From positions 372,001-436,000 of the forward strand of contig NZ_ATSX01000001.1 in the NCBI RefSeq assembly GCF_000527695.1: DNA of 64,000 bases, in the 5' to 3' direction. The position numbers were made by a program, and so were the translations under genes. Source of the DNA: Commensalibacter papalotli (ex Servin-Garciduenas et al. 2014). GTDB taxonomy: Bacteria > Pseudomonadota > Alphaproteobacteria > Acetobacterales > Acetobacteraceae. Below the pieces are notes generated by a model that made no database searches, was not told the DNA's origin, and was given only the letters and a program-made list of their open reading frames with translations. Numbering within the stretch: the stretch's first letter is position 1; each line of letters begins with the position of its first letter. Shown piece after piece: positions 52,078-60,459 of this stretch.

Positions 52078-53826
52078 TTATTTATCAAATTTATTCATAT
52101 TTTCCCAGTATTTTAATTTGCTGGTTTTACCAATCCCAGGATTAAATATATTGCAAGGGTCTAGCGTTTGATAGAATTTTCTTAATGTTTCTTTGGCATG
52201 ATACAAATGACCAACATTATGTTCTGCTGGATATTCTGCACCTCTGTCATTCAAGATCTTTAACATTTCCTCTTCAAGTGCAAAGATATCATTGCCTTTA
52301 TGGATAACATAATCTTGATGGAAAACATGACAGAAAAAATGACCATAATAAAGCTTATGCATACATTTGCTCTCAATTTCAGAGGGAAGCGTTTCGAGCC
52401 ACTCTTTATCATTACGACGTAAAGCAATATCTAGGGCGAGTATATTTTCGACAGTTTTATGATGAATAGCACGATATCGAACAGCTGCCCCAGCAACGGC
52501 AAAGCGTTGTAAAAAAGCTTTACGACCTTCATCGGTATTACATTCAAAATATTGGCCAGAAGATCGCTCTTGAAAGAATTTTTTTAGATAGGAGCTTACT
52601 TGATCAATATCAGCTTTACCAACTTTTAAGAGTAAGTGATGCTGATATGTATTTGCATAGTGATTCATGCGTTGAGGTAAATGTTGTGGAAATAAAGTGC
52701 TGGCAAACTGGAGTATTTTATCACTGAGGTGCTCAGGTAAAAATTTAAATTTTTTAGAGAAATAATCAAAGCGATTTTTTAATTTAAAAAGTAATGGAAT
52801 ATAATCCGTTCCGAAAAAATTAATAAACAAGAAAGTATCTTTACCGTAAATAGCGGCAATATCATAGGCATCTTTATGAATATACTCTCCAGAAACAGGT
52901 ATAATATGTTGTGATAATAGATCATAGCGTATTTGTGTTAAATCATCTGGATTATTAGTCCCAATATAGAACACTTTTGTTTCTTTTTCTTGTGCGAAAG
53001 AATCCAGCCTTACAGCAAAAATTGCAAGTTTTCCCGCGCATCCTGATGCTTCATGTAAATGTGTAGGGTTTGCATTATAACGTGCAGGGGTAGGGGCATT
53101 AACTTGGCATACAACTTCTTTATAATGATGATCAGAGCAATATTTATCTGTTTTTTGTATATGTGAGGCGTTAAATTGACCGTTTTCTAAACGTGTTAAG
53201 ATTTCTTCTGGAGTATTTCCTAAATCAATACCTAGATGATTAACTAACTCTAATTTTCCTTCTGTAGTATATTGTGCAAATAAGGACATTTCAGTATAGG
53301 CTGGGCCTCGTTGTACTAATGCGCCTCCTGAATTATTACAAATGCCTCCTAGCACAGAGGCTCCAATACAAGAAGAACCAATAACAGAATGCGGTTCACG
53401 TGCATAAGGTTTAAGTTTTTTTTCAAGTTCATTCAAAGTAGCACCAGGTAAGCAAACAACCTGTTCTGCATTATTGATAAGATATATATTCTTCATTTTC
53501 ATCGTGTTAATTAATACAATATCACGATCATAATCATTACCATCAGGGGTTGATCCCCCTGTTAATCCTGTATTCGCTGCTTGCATAATCACAATAGTAT
53601 TTGCGTTAACGCAAGCTTGTAAAATATACCATTGTTTCAGTAATGTATCTGGTTGAACAACAGCGATTGCCCTACCTGATCCATATCGAAAACCATTGCA
53701 AAATAATCCCATCTTGTTAGGGCTGGTTATAATATTTCGAGCTCCAACAATGTTCGTTAAGGAAGATACTAGTTGCTGCTGAGTAAGGGATAAAGGTAAA
53801 GAGGGGCGTTTATTTTTGAAAAACAT
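52078..53826 (-). CDS. dld: Quinone-dependent D-lactate dehydrogenase
   Basis: A 582-residue peripheral-membrane FAD enzyme oxidising D-lactate to pyruvate and feeding electrons to quinone. The N-terminal FAD-binding domain (about 30-250) shows AVVQPDTLLKQWYILQACVN, ANTGLTGGSTPDG and GASVLGGICNNSGGALVQRG. The C-terminal half is the membrane-binding/substrate cap typical of Dld (PF09330 type), ending near NIFNPGIGKTSK. The ATG at 53826 gives the usual family length (E. coli 571). A longer TTG-initiated frame from 53913 would run into the carD terminator and adds an Ile/Phe-rich lead, so I reject it. It is on its own between carD and the TPR-glycosyltransferase. Confidence 0.94.
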   Translation of the reverse strand: MFFKNKRPSLPLSLTQQQLVSSLTNIVGARNIITSPNKMGLFCNGFRYGSGRAIAVVQPDTLLKQWYILQACVNANTIVIMQAANTGLTGGSTPDGNDYDRDIVLINTMKMKNIYLINNAEQVVCLPGATLNELEKKLKPYAREPHSVIGSSCIGASVLGGICNNSGGALVQRGPAYTEMSLFAQYTTEGKLELVNHLGIDLGNTPEEILTRLENGQFNASHIQKTDKYCSDHHYKEVVCQVNAPTPARYNANPTHLHEASGCAGKLAIFAVRLDSFAQEKETKVFYIGTNNPDDLTQIRYDLLSQHIIPVSGEYIHKDAYDIAAIYGKDTFLFINFFGTDYIPLLFKLKNRFDYFSKKFKFLPEHLSDKILQFASTLFPQHLPQRMNHYANTYQHHLLLKVGKADIDQVSSYLKKFFQERSSGQYFECNTDEGRKAFLQRFAVAGAAVRYRAIHHKTVENILALDIALRRNDKEWLETLPSEIESKCMHKLYYGHFFCHVFHQDYVIHKGNDIFALEEEMLKILNDRGAEYPAEHNVGHLYHAKETLRKFYQTLDPCNIFNPGIGKTSKLKYWENMNKFDK

Positions 53827-53911
53827 GATGGTTATAAACTTTATTATAAAATATTTTTTATTAATGATAAAAATAAAGAAATCGTATAATAACCTAAAAA
53901 AACTATTTATC

Positions 53912-53945
53912 AAAAAAAAAGAGGGTTATTTAAACCCTCTTTTTT
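53912..53945 (-). terminator. Strong intrinsic terminator after carD
   Basis: Stem of 13 bp, AAAAAAGAGGGTT (53915-53927) / AACCCTCTTTTTT (53933-53945), 5-nt loop, ending in nine Ts on the minus strand (53912-53920). It lies 20 bp past the carD stop and upstream of dld, which therefore needs its own promoter. Confidence 0.88.
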
Positions 53946-53965
53946 AATAACCTGAAATTGATTAA

Positions 53966-54553
53966 TTAAGCTGATTTCATAACTTCTGTTAATTCATTTA
54001 GAACAGTCGTTGTGTCTTTAGATTCTAAAACAGCAACTTCAGCTACGAAACGTTCTTGTGCAGCTTCAAATAATTTTCTTTCGCTGAAGCTTCCATCAAG
54101 ACTGTCAACATTTCGGCGCAAGTCGCGTAAAACTTCGGCAATTTGAATAAGGTCACCAGAGTTAATTTTTTCTTGATAAACAACAGCTCGTCTGGCCCAC
54201 ATGCCTTTGTTATTTTGTGGCTTGCCCTTAATGGTCGACATGGCTTTGCTTACGATTTCTCTGGATGCAATTTTACGAAGTCCCGCTTTTTTTGCTTTTG
54301 ACAAAGGGATACGTAAAGTCATTTGATTATCTGGAAAAGAGATTTGAATCATTTCCAGTTTCGTACCAGCGATATCTTCTACACCGATACGATCAACACG
54401 CCCAACTCCATGTGCTGCATACACGATGGCATCGCCTTCTTGAAAAGGAAAAGTATCTTTATTAGTTACTTCTTGGGTCGCGGTTTTCGCAATAGCAGCG
54501 CGTGCCATTTCATCTGTGACACCGCCTTTTGGGGAGGAACGGAATATATTCAT
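53966..54553 (-). CDS. carD: CarD family transcriptional regulator
   Basis: A 195-residue RNA-polymerase-binding protein. After a polar lead of about 35 residues comes the CarD/TRCF RNAP-interacting domain (about 37-100): FQEGDAIVYAAHGVGRVDRI, then LEMIQISFPDNQMTLRIPL. A helical C-terminal DNA-contacting domain follows (about 105-190), with the tryptophan in KGMWARRAVVYQEKI and SGDLIQIAEVLRDLRR. CarD stabilises the open promoter complex, chiefly at rRNA and housekeeping promoters. ATG at 54553. It is single-gene, ending in a strong terminator. Confidence 0.94.
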   Translation of the reverse strand: MNIFRSSPKGGVTDEMARAAIAKTATQEVTNKDTFPFQEGDAIVYAAHGVGRVDRIGVEDIAGTKLEMIQISFPDNQMTLRIPLSKAKKAGLRKIASREIVSKAMSTIKGKPQNNKGMWARRAVVYQEKINSGDLIQIAEVLRDLRRNVDSLDGSFSERKLFEAAQERFVAEVAVLESKDTTTVLNELTEVMKSA

Positions 54554-54641
54554 TTAAACGACCTTATCATAATTTTGACATATTGTCACTAAAATTATTT
54601 ATTCAGATTCGAAGAAACAATTGAGATATGGTTAATTAAAT

Positions 54642-55523
54642 TTACCATTGAATACCATTCACAGGTGCAATCGGAGCACCTGTTGGATCGCCAATTTGCT
54701 CTAACAAATCAATTTCTAAACTGCGTGTCATGGTTAGCATCGGTAAAGAGTGTGGGCTTTCATCAAAGGGATTTTGTAAATCACTGCCGATTTTATCCAA
54801 GGCTATGAATAAGAACCCTACTAAAGCAGAGCCAAGCGGTGTTAACCAACCCAAAGTTTGTACCATAGAGAAAGGTAAGATAACACAAGTAATTTCAGTT
54901 AGAAAACGCGGTAAAGTAGAAAATTGAATAGATAAGGGCGTATTTTTAATTCTTTCCAAAGCGCCTTGAGCATTGGCAATATCAGACAAAATACGGTCTA
55001 TTTGAGAGTGAATGGCACCATCAATCTTCTTTTTTTCACATTCCTGTGTAACCATTAATCCGATTTGAAATAAAACACCGTTGGGCTGATTTCTTAACCC
55101 TTTAATGTATTCTTGAATATGGACAGGTAACACACGTTTAACATTGCTATTTAATAAAGCATCTTTATTACGTAAGTGATATGCTAAAACATAAGCGTAT
55201 CCAGCAATAGCACGGGTTAAATCTGGATGACCTTTTAAAATAGTAGAGCATTGTCTGGAAAAAGAACGACAATTATTGGTGATCAAGCCCCAATGAGATC
55301 TGGCCTCCCACCATCGATTATAGGCAGTATTATTTCTAAAATTCATAAATAATACCAGTACAGAGCCGATCATAGCTGTTGGTAAAGCTGATTGATCAAA
55401 CATATCAATATGAAATAATTTATAACAAATAACAACCATCATATCCCATATGAATAGAATAAAAAGCGCCTTGATACTATCTTGTATGATAAATCTAAGG
55501 CCACGGCGGGCATTAACGACCAT
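54642..55523 (-). CDS. Bestrophin-like anion channel (YneE/UPF0187 family)
   Basis: A 293-residue membrane protein of the bacterial bestrophin family, which forms pentameric channels. The N-terminal helices (LFILFIWDMMVVICYKLF, about 20-38; ALPTAMIGSVLVLFMNF, about 47-63) are followed by the family's RNNTAYNRWWEARSHWG segment (about 64-80). Two more hydrophobic segments lie at about 215-250 (ITCVILPFSMVQTLGWLTPL, ALVGFLFIALDKIG), then the DLQNPFDESPHSLPM motif that is almost invariant in this family. ATG at 55523. It stands alone, 88 bp from carD. Ion selectivity is not readable. Confidence 0.9.
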   Translation of the reverse strand: MVVNARRGLRFIIQDSIKALFILFIWDMMVVICYKLFHIDMFDQSALPTAMIGSVLVLFMNFRNNTAYNRWWEARSHWGLITNNCRSFSRQCSTILKGHPDLTRAIAGYAYVLAYHLRNKDALLNSNVKRVLPVHIQEYIKGLRNQPNGVLFQIGLMVTQECEKKKIDGAIHSQIDRILSDIANAQGALERIKNTPLSIQFSTLPRFLTEITCVILPFSMVQTLGWLTPLGSALVGFLFIALDKIGSDLQNPFDESPHSLPMLTMTRSLEIDLLEQIGDPTGAPIAPVNGIQW

Positions 55524-55659
55524 TAATTAATGTCTCTTATTGTTGTGGTTGCATTATTATAATAATAAATAGCTAATATATAAGTAAATTTAATGCTTAC
55601 AAGAAAATATGTCATTTTTAAGAAAAAAAGATTTATATAAAATCCATTATTGCCAGAAA

Positions 55660-56856
55660 TCACTTATCAGCTGCTCTTACCCGTTGACTTTCGGTGCGTA
55701 ATTGCCCACATGCAGCCAAGATATCTCTGCCACGTGGGGTTCGAATAGGGGATGAGTATCCAGCTTGCATAATAATATCAGCAAATTTTTGCACTTGTTG
55801 GGTATGAGAAGGTTTATAATCGCTTCCTGGCCAAGGGTTGAATGGAATAAGATTAACCTTGGCATGAATACCTTTTAATAAACGAACCAATTCATGAGCT
55901 TCAGCTTCGCTGTCGTTAATACCCCGTAACATGATATATTCAAATGTAATACGTCGCGAATTGCTGGCTGCAGGATAACGACGACAAGCATCAAGGACAT
56001 CTTTGATTGGATATTTACGGTTTAAAGGGACAATCTCATTTCGCAGATCGTCTCTGACAGCATGTAAAGAAATTGCCAGATTAATTGCCAAGTCACTTCC
56101 GCACTGATCCATCATAGGTACAACACCAGAAGTGGAAAGTGTAATTCTGCGCCTTGAGATACCGATACCCTCGTCATCCATAGCAATACGCATGGCTTTG
56201 GCAATGTTTTCATAATTATATAAAGGCTCACCCATACCCATTAAAACAATAGTTGATAATAATCTGGGACGATCTGCCGTAGGCGTTGGCCATTCACCAT
56301 AACTGTCTCTGGTAGCCATAAACTGTCCAATAATTTCGGCAGCACCAAGATTACGTACCAGATTTTGCGTGCCAGTATGACAAAAACGACAAGAAAGCGT
56401 ACAGCCTACTTGAGATGAAATACAAACAGCACCACGATCTGCCCTGCGGTCTGGAATATAAACCGTTTCTGCCTCTTGACCGTCTCTGAATTGGAAAAGG
56501 AACTTACGCGTTTCGTCTTTAGAGGTTTGCTCTGTCACAACTTTTGGTCTACTGACTACACAGCGATCTAATAATTTGGCACGCAAAGGTTTGCCAATAG
56601 AAGTCATTTCGTTAAAGTCCGTGGCCCCTTTGTGATAGATCCAATGCCACAGTTGCTTAGTACGAAAGCGTTGCTCTCCCATATCCACCAAAAACTGTTC
56701 TAATTCAGCACGGGACATTCCCACCAGCTCAGTTCTACCGTCAGGTAAAACCGGTGAAGGAGGAGAAAATTGTGCAGATTTAGCCAAAATTCTGGCTTTT
56801 TCTTCTTGGGTTAAATCCATCAAAGAAGGAGAGGTAAGAGTTTCAGCAGCGCTCAT
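55660..56856 (-). CDS. rlmN: Dual-specificity 23S rRNA/tRNA adenine-C2 methyltransferase RlmN
   Basis: A 398-residue radical-SAM enzyme that methylates C2 of A2503 in 23S rRNA and A37 in some tRNAs. The radical-SAM triad is in VGCTLSCRFCHTG near 152-164, the SAM region GMGEPLYNYENI lies near 207-218, and the C-terminal part contains TFEYIMLRGIND and RTPRGRDILAACGQL, whose cysteine is the methyl-carrying one. An N-terminal helical RNA-binding domain (about 40-110, with WHWIYHKGATDFNEMTSIGK) is complete. ATG at 56856, 38 bp after argJ, so probably the last gene of that operon. Confidence 0.96.
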   Translation of the reverse strand: MSAAETLTSPSLMDLTQEEKARILAKSAQFSPPSPVLPDGRTELVGMSRAELEQFLVDMGEQRFRTKQLWHWIYHKGATDFNEMTSIGKPLRAKLLDRCVVSRPKVVTEQTSKDETRKFLFQFRDGQEAETVYIPDRRADRGAVCISSQVGCTLSCRFCHTGTQNLVRNLGAAEIIGQFMATRDSYGEWPTPTADRPRLLSTIVLMGMGEPLYNYENIAKAMRIAMDDEGIGISRRRITLSTSGVVPMMDQCGSDLAINLAISLHAVRDDLRNEIVPLNRKYPIKDVLDACRRYPAASNSRRITFEYIMLRGINDSEAEAHELVRLLKGIHAKVNLIPFNPWPGSDYKPSHTQQVQKFADIIMQAGYSSPIRTPRGRDILAACGQLRTESQRVRAADK

Positions 56857-56894
56857 AAAACAAGATATTCCAAAATAAGAGAAAAAGAGAAAAA

Positions 56895-58130
56895 TTAAGA
56901 ACGAAGATAAGAGCCATTAATGTCAATATATCCTTTGGTAAGATTACAACTCCATATCGTTGCTGTACCATTTCCCAAATGAAGATCAACTTTAATTTTA
57001 ACGGTTTCTTCTGACATATGACGATCAACTATTGTGCGGTCATAATCAGACAAAACCCCACCTTCATGAGCCACCCAAACCCCACCAATAGAAACGGATA
57101 AAGTGTCACGATTAGCAGGCTCTCCAGCTTTTCCAACAGCCATAACAACGCGCCCCCAATTGGCGTCTTCACCTGTAATCGCAGTTTTGACAAGTGGTGA
57201 ATTACCTATAGCCATCGCAATTTTATGGGCAGATTCGTGACTGACGGCTCCATCAACGGTAATTTCGATCAGTTTACTGACCCCTTCACCATCTTTGATA
57301 ACTAATAAAGCAAGCTCTTTCAGTATTTTTTCAAGGCTATTTGCAAAATCAGTCAGGCGTGGATCAGAAGCATCGGTAATCTCAGGAGTGTTGGCAATGC
57401 CTGTAGCGAATAAGAGGAGCGTATCAGAGGTGGAGGTATCAGAGTCTACGGTAATTGCATTGAAGGTTGTTTTAACTTTTTCCGACAATAATGCTTGTAA
57501 AACAGACGCGGGCAGTTTGGCATCTGTTGTTACAAAAGAAAGCATAGTTGCCATATCAGGGGCGATCATGCCACTGCCTTTTGCAATTCCTTGAATAATG
57601 ACCGTTTCTGTGCCAATTTTGGTTTTCAAAGAATAGCCTTTGGCAAAGGTGTCTGTGGTTAAGATCGCTTGTGCTGTTTCTGTCCACTGATTATCATCAA
57701 GTTGTTGATAGAGTTTTGGTATAATATGTACAATTTTTTGATAAGGTAATTGTTCACCAATAACACCTGTAGAGGCTACAAATATTTCTTCTGCATGACA
57801 GCCAATAGCTTTTGCAGCAGCTTCAGCAGAATGTTGAACTGCTTCAAAGCCAGCTTTGCCTGTAAAAACGTTGGCAATACCTGCATTAACCAATAATCCT
57901 CTGGCTGTACCATTGCTTAAAACGCTACGACACCAATCGATAGGGGCTCCAGGGCATTTGTTTTTAGTAAATACACCAGCAACCGTTGTAGAAGGTGCAA
58001 ATTCCATCAAAGTTAAATCCAAGCGCCCCGAATATCTCAACCCTGCTTCAATAGAAGCCAAGCGCACTCCAGGAACAGGAGGTAATGAAGGAAGAGCAAC
58101 CGCTAGCGGAGAGGTTGGAAGTTTACTCAT
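56895..58130 (-). CDS. argJ: Bifunctional ornithine acetyltransferase / N-acetylglutamate synthase ArgJ
   Basis: A 411-residue enzyme of arginine synthesis that recycles the acetyl group from N-acetylornithine to glutamate. It is made as a precursor that cleaves itself before the nucleophilic threonine. Here that is Thr195 in KGSGMIAPDMATML, with Ala194 ending the alpha chain. Other conserved segments are GVFTKNKCPGAPIDWCR and TGEDANWGRVVMAVGK. The ATG at 58130 gives MSKLPTSP; an upstream TTG at 58160 would add ten residues and is less likely. It sits between the parvulin genes and rlmN. Confidence 0.96.
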   Translation of the reverse strand: MSKLPTSPLAVALPSLPPVPGVRLASIEAGLRYSGRLDLTLMEFAPSTTVAGVFTKNKCPGAPIDWCRSVLSNGTARGLLVNAGIANVFTGKAGFEAVQHSAEAAAKAIGCHAEEIFVASTGVIGEQLPYQKIVHIIPKLYQQLDDNQWTETAQAILTTDTFAKGYSLKTKIGTETVIIQGIAKGSGMIAPDMATMLSFVTTDAKLPASVLQALLSEKVKTTFNAITVDSDTSTSDTLLLFATGIANTPEITDASDPRLTDFANSLEKILKELALLVIKDGEGVSKLIEITVDGAVSHESAHKIAMAIGNSPLVKTAITGEDANWGRVVMAVGKAGEPANRDTLSVSIGGVWVAHEGGVLSDYDRTIVDRHMSEETVKIKVDLHLGNGTATIWSCNLTKGYIDINGSYLRS

Positions 58131-58255
58131 AATGAAAAGACCTTTGTCAATGAAGTGCAAAAGATTAAAAAATATTGGATTAATAATAAAACAGAAATAA
58201 CATTTAATAATGATATTTTTAAGAATATAATCAATAGCGTGTAATCTTATAAAGA

Positions 58256-59188
58256 CTAATATTCTATAATATGAACTTTTTTCAAGCTTTCTTCGTATAA
58301 TTTCATAATTGCTTCTTTGGTTATTTGTTCTTTAATGCTTTGCCTGACAGAATTTAAGGGTGGAGTTGAGCTATAACGCTCGTTAATTTTTTGAAATAAC
58401 ACCCACCCATAATCCGTTTTAATAGGTGTTTTTGTATATTCATCATTGTGCAAAACAGAGATGGTTTGGGCAATAGAAGGTGTTAAGGTGTCTTCTTTAA
58501 ACCAACCTATATCTCCTTGTTTTATTTTTCCATTTTGTAAATCAATAGAATAAATACTGGCAAGATCGGTAAAAGTATGTCCATCTTTGAGTTTTTGTAA
58601 AATAATCTGGGCTATTTCTGGAGTTTGAACAATAATTTGACGTAAATGCACTTCCTTGACATGCGGTTGATGTAAATAATGCGCGTTATAATAATGTTGA
58701 ATTGCTTGTTCTGTTAAAAAAGGTTTTAGTTTTTCGAAAAAATAAGCTTGTGAAAGTTTTTGTTGAACCAGATTTTTAGTCGCAACTTGAATATCTTGCT
58801 GAACGGAGAGCTGCTTATCAATTCCATCTTTTTGAATTGCAACCATTAATGCACGGTCAACAATAAGTTGCTTAATAAGTTGCGGATATAACAATTCTTT
58901 TGGTAGAGATTTTAATTCTTGGGGTAGATTAGAAACTAAAGCTTCTACATCCTCTACCGTAATAGGTTCATTATTTACACGTGCTAATATTTGCTTTGGA
59001 TAATTTGTAATTTCTAATGAACTTGGTGGTGCTTTGATTGGTTCGGATGTGCTTAACAAAGAAGAAGAAAAGTTATCATTAGGTAAAGAAAGAGCGGATA
59101 TGGCCTTTACTGGATAAGAAAAAATGATTGTTTGAGTAATCGTAAAAATATAAAAAATAAATTTCTTATTACGAAATAAAACAATCAT
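58256..59188 (-). CDS. Periplasmic parvulin-type peptidyl-prolyl isomerase (copy 2)
   Basis: A 310-residue PpiC/SurA-like foldase. A hydrophobic N-terminal signal (about 9-28, YIFTITQTIIFSYPVKA) sends it to the periplasm or anchors it. Residues ~70-160 form the helical chaperone region (QILARVNNEPITVEDVEAL is the typical SurA_N start). The parvulin domain (about 175-275) has EVHLRQIIVQTPE, GDIGWFKEDTLTPSIAQTI and TDYGWVLFQK. It lies 18 bp downstream of a paralogue with the same layout, so the two form a tandem pair. ATG at 59188. Confidence 0.9.
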   Translation of the reverse strand: MIVLFRNKKFIFYIFTITQTIIFSYPVKAISALSLPNDNFSSSLLSTSEPIKAPPSSLEITNYPKQILARVNNEPITVEDVEALVSNLPQELKSLPKELLYPQLIKQLIVDRALMVAIQKDGIDKQLSVQQDIQVATKNLVQQKLSQAYFFEKLKPFLTEQAIQHYYNAHYLHQPHVKEVHLRQIIVQTPEIAQIILQKLKDGHTFTDLASIYSIDLQNGKIKQGDIGWFKEDTLTPSIAQTISVLHNDEYTKTPIKTDYGWVLFQKINERYSSTPPLNSVRQSIKEQITKEAIMKLYEESLKKVHIIEY

Positions 59189-59206
59189 TTTTATCTAAAT
59201 TCAACC

Positions 59207-60160
59207 TTATTGAGCAGTAGGAGGTGAGGGTGGTTGAATGGTATATTTTTTAATCACAGCATCATTCTTAGTAATTTGACTTTGTTTTACTGTGTCATCA
59301 ATAACAGTTTTAACATTTTGTTGGATTAGCTTTTGGCGGATCATTGGTGTTACTTTATCCAATGGAGGAACAGGAACCTCTTTATACGCTAAAACTTGAA
59401 TAACGTGGTAACCAAATGGACTTTTTACTGGCGTGGTGCTGGTTGTGTTTGCTTTCATTGCAAATGCAGCCTTGGAGAAATCAGGAACAAGCTCATCAGC
59501 TTTTACCCAACCAAGATCGCCACCATTTTGACCAGCTGTTGCTTTATCGATAGAACTTGCTTTTGCAAGATCAGCGAATTTTTTACCAGCTTTTAATTCC
59601 TTAATGATTTTTTCAGCTTCTGCTTGTGTTTTTACAAGAATATGACGAATATGAGCCTCTTTTAAAGGTGGTTTATTTGCATAATTTTCATCATAGAATT
59701 TTTTGATTGCTTCTGGAGTAATTGTTGGTTCAACTTTATTTTTCAAGAATGCATCTTGAATAATACTTGTTTTAGCAAGTTTTAATTGTTTTTGAACTTC
59801 TGGCGTATTTTCCAAGTTTGCTTTTTCTGCAGCTTGTTGAACAGCTTTTTGGTCAACCATTTGATCAACCATCATAGGCAATAAAACACCAGTAGGGATT
59901 TGGCTTAATTGAGCAGGTAATAGTTTCCGAGCATCTAAAACATCACCAACAGTAATATTTTGACCATTAACCGTTGCGAGGACTGTGCTTTTATCTGCAT
60001 TTTCCAAAGAAGAAGCATCGTTTGTTGCTGCTGCAACTTCAGCTTTAGCAGGCTTAGCAGGTTCTTTAGCTGGTTCAGCGGCCATTAAAGCAGTGCTAAA
60101 AAGACTTGATGTAATTAAAAGACTTGCCGCAAAACGAAAAGTTTTATTAGAAATAGACAT
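59207..60160 (-). CDS. Periplasmic parvulin-type peptidyl-prolyl isomerase (copy 1)
   Basis: A 317-residue exported foldase with a signal peptide (about 1-28, ending LMA-AE) and a low-complexity Ala/Lys/Pro/Glu linker (about 29-50). The helical region begins STVLATVNGQNITVGDVLDA, and the parvulin domain (about 168-262) shows EAHIRHILVKTQAEAEKI, NGGDLGWVKADELVPDF and SPFGYHVIQVL. It helps fold exported and outer-membrane proteins. It is divergent from secA across about 300 bp and leads the operon parvulin-parvulin-argJ-rlmN, an order seen in other alphaproteobacteria. ATG at 60160. Confidence 0.93.
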   Translation of the reverse strand: MSISNKTFRFAASLLITSSLFSTALMAAEPAKEPAKPAKAEVAAATNDASSLENADKSTVLATVNGQNITVGDVLDARKLLPAQLSQIPTGVLLPMMVDQMVDQKAVQQAAEKANLENTPEVQKQLKLAKTSIIQDAFLKNKVEPTITPEAIKKFYDENYANKPPLKEAHIRHILVKTQAEAEKIIKELKAGKKFADLAKASSIDKATAGQNGGDLGWVKADELVPDFSKAAFAMKANTTSTTPVKSPFGYHVIQVLAYKEVPVPPLDKVTPMIRQKLIQQNVKTVIDDTVKQSQITKNDAVIKKYTIQPPSPPTAQ

Positions 60161-60459
60161 AAAAATACCTTAAAAATGATAAAGTTAGTGTTTGTTTTAA
60201 CAAATTATACTTGAGGGCAATTATATCACATGAAAAAAAAATTGTCTTTAGTCAAATTTGATTATTTGGTGAAGTGAGACAAAGTAAAGAATATTAAAAA
60301 AATATATATTCACGAATGTCTATGATATGATATTAAAAGCTTTTTAAATATAATTATTGTTGACTTAGTTCTGCCTGAATTTGGTTAAGTTTAAATGAGA
60401 TTACTGACGGACCTTGTGCTGACAGGCAGAGTTACGGGGTCGTTGTTTGGAAAATATTG
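60161..60459. promoter_or_regulatory. Divergent promoter region and secA leader
   Basis: This AT-rich gap separates the parvulin operon from secA. Two TATAAT hexamers occur on the minus strand (60204-60209 and 60220-60225) and could be -10 boxes for the parvulin gene. On the secA side, TTGACT (60360-60365) is a -35-like element without a good -10. The last ~95 bases are GC-richer and contain TCTGCCTG (60370-60377) and its exact inverted copy CAGGCAGA (60423-60430), 45 nt apart, which could fold the secA leader. Confidence 0.4.

Noticed and set aside
53827-53913. N-terminal extension of Dld from a TTG at 53913
   Set aside because: It overlaps the carD terminator, adds an Ile/Phe-rich stretch not expected in Dld, and the ATG at 53826 gives the normal family length.
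58131-58160. TTG start adding ten residues to ArgJ
   Set aside because: The ATG at 58130 has AAAGG upstream and matches the expected N terminus.
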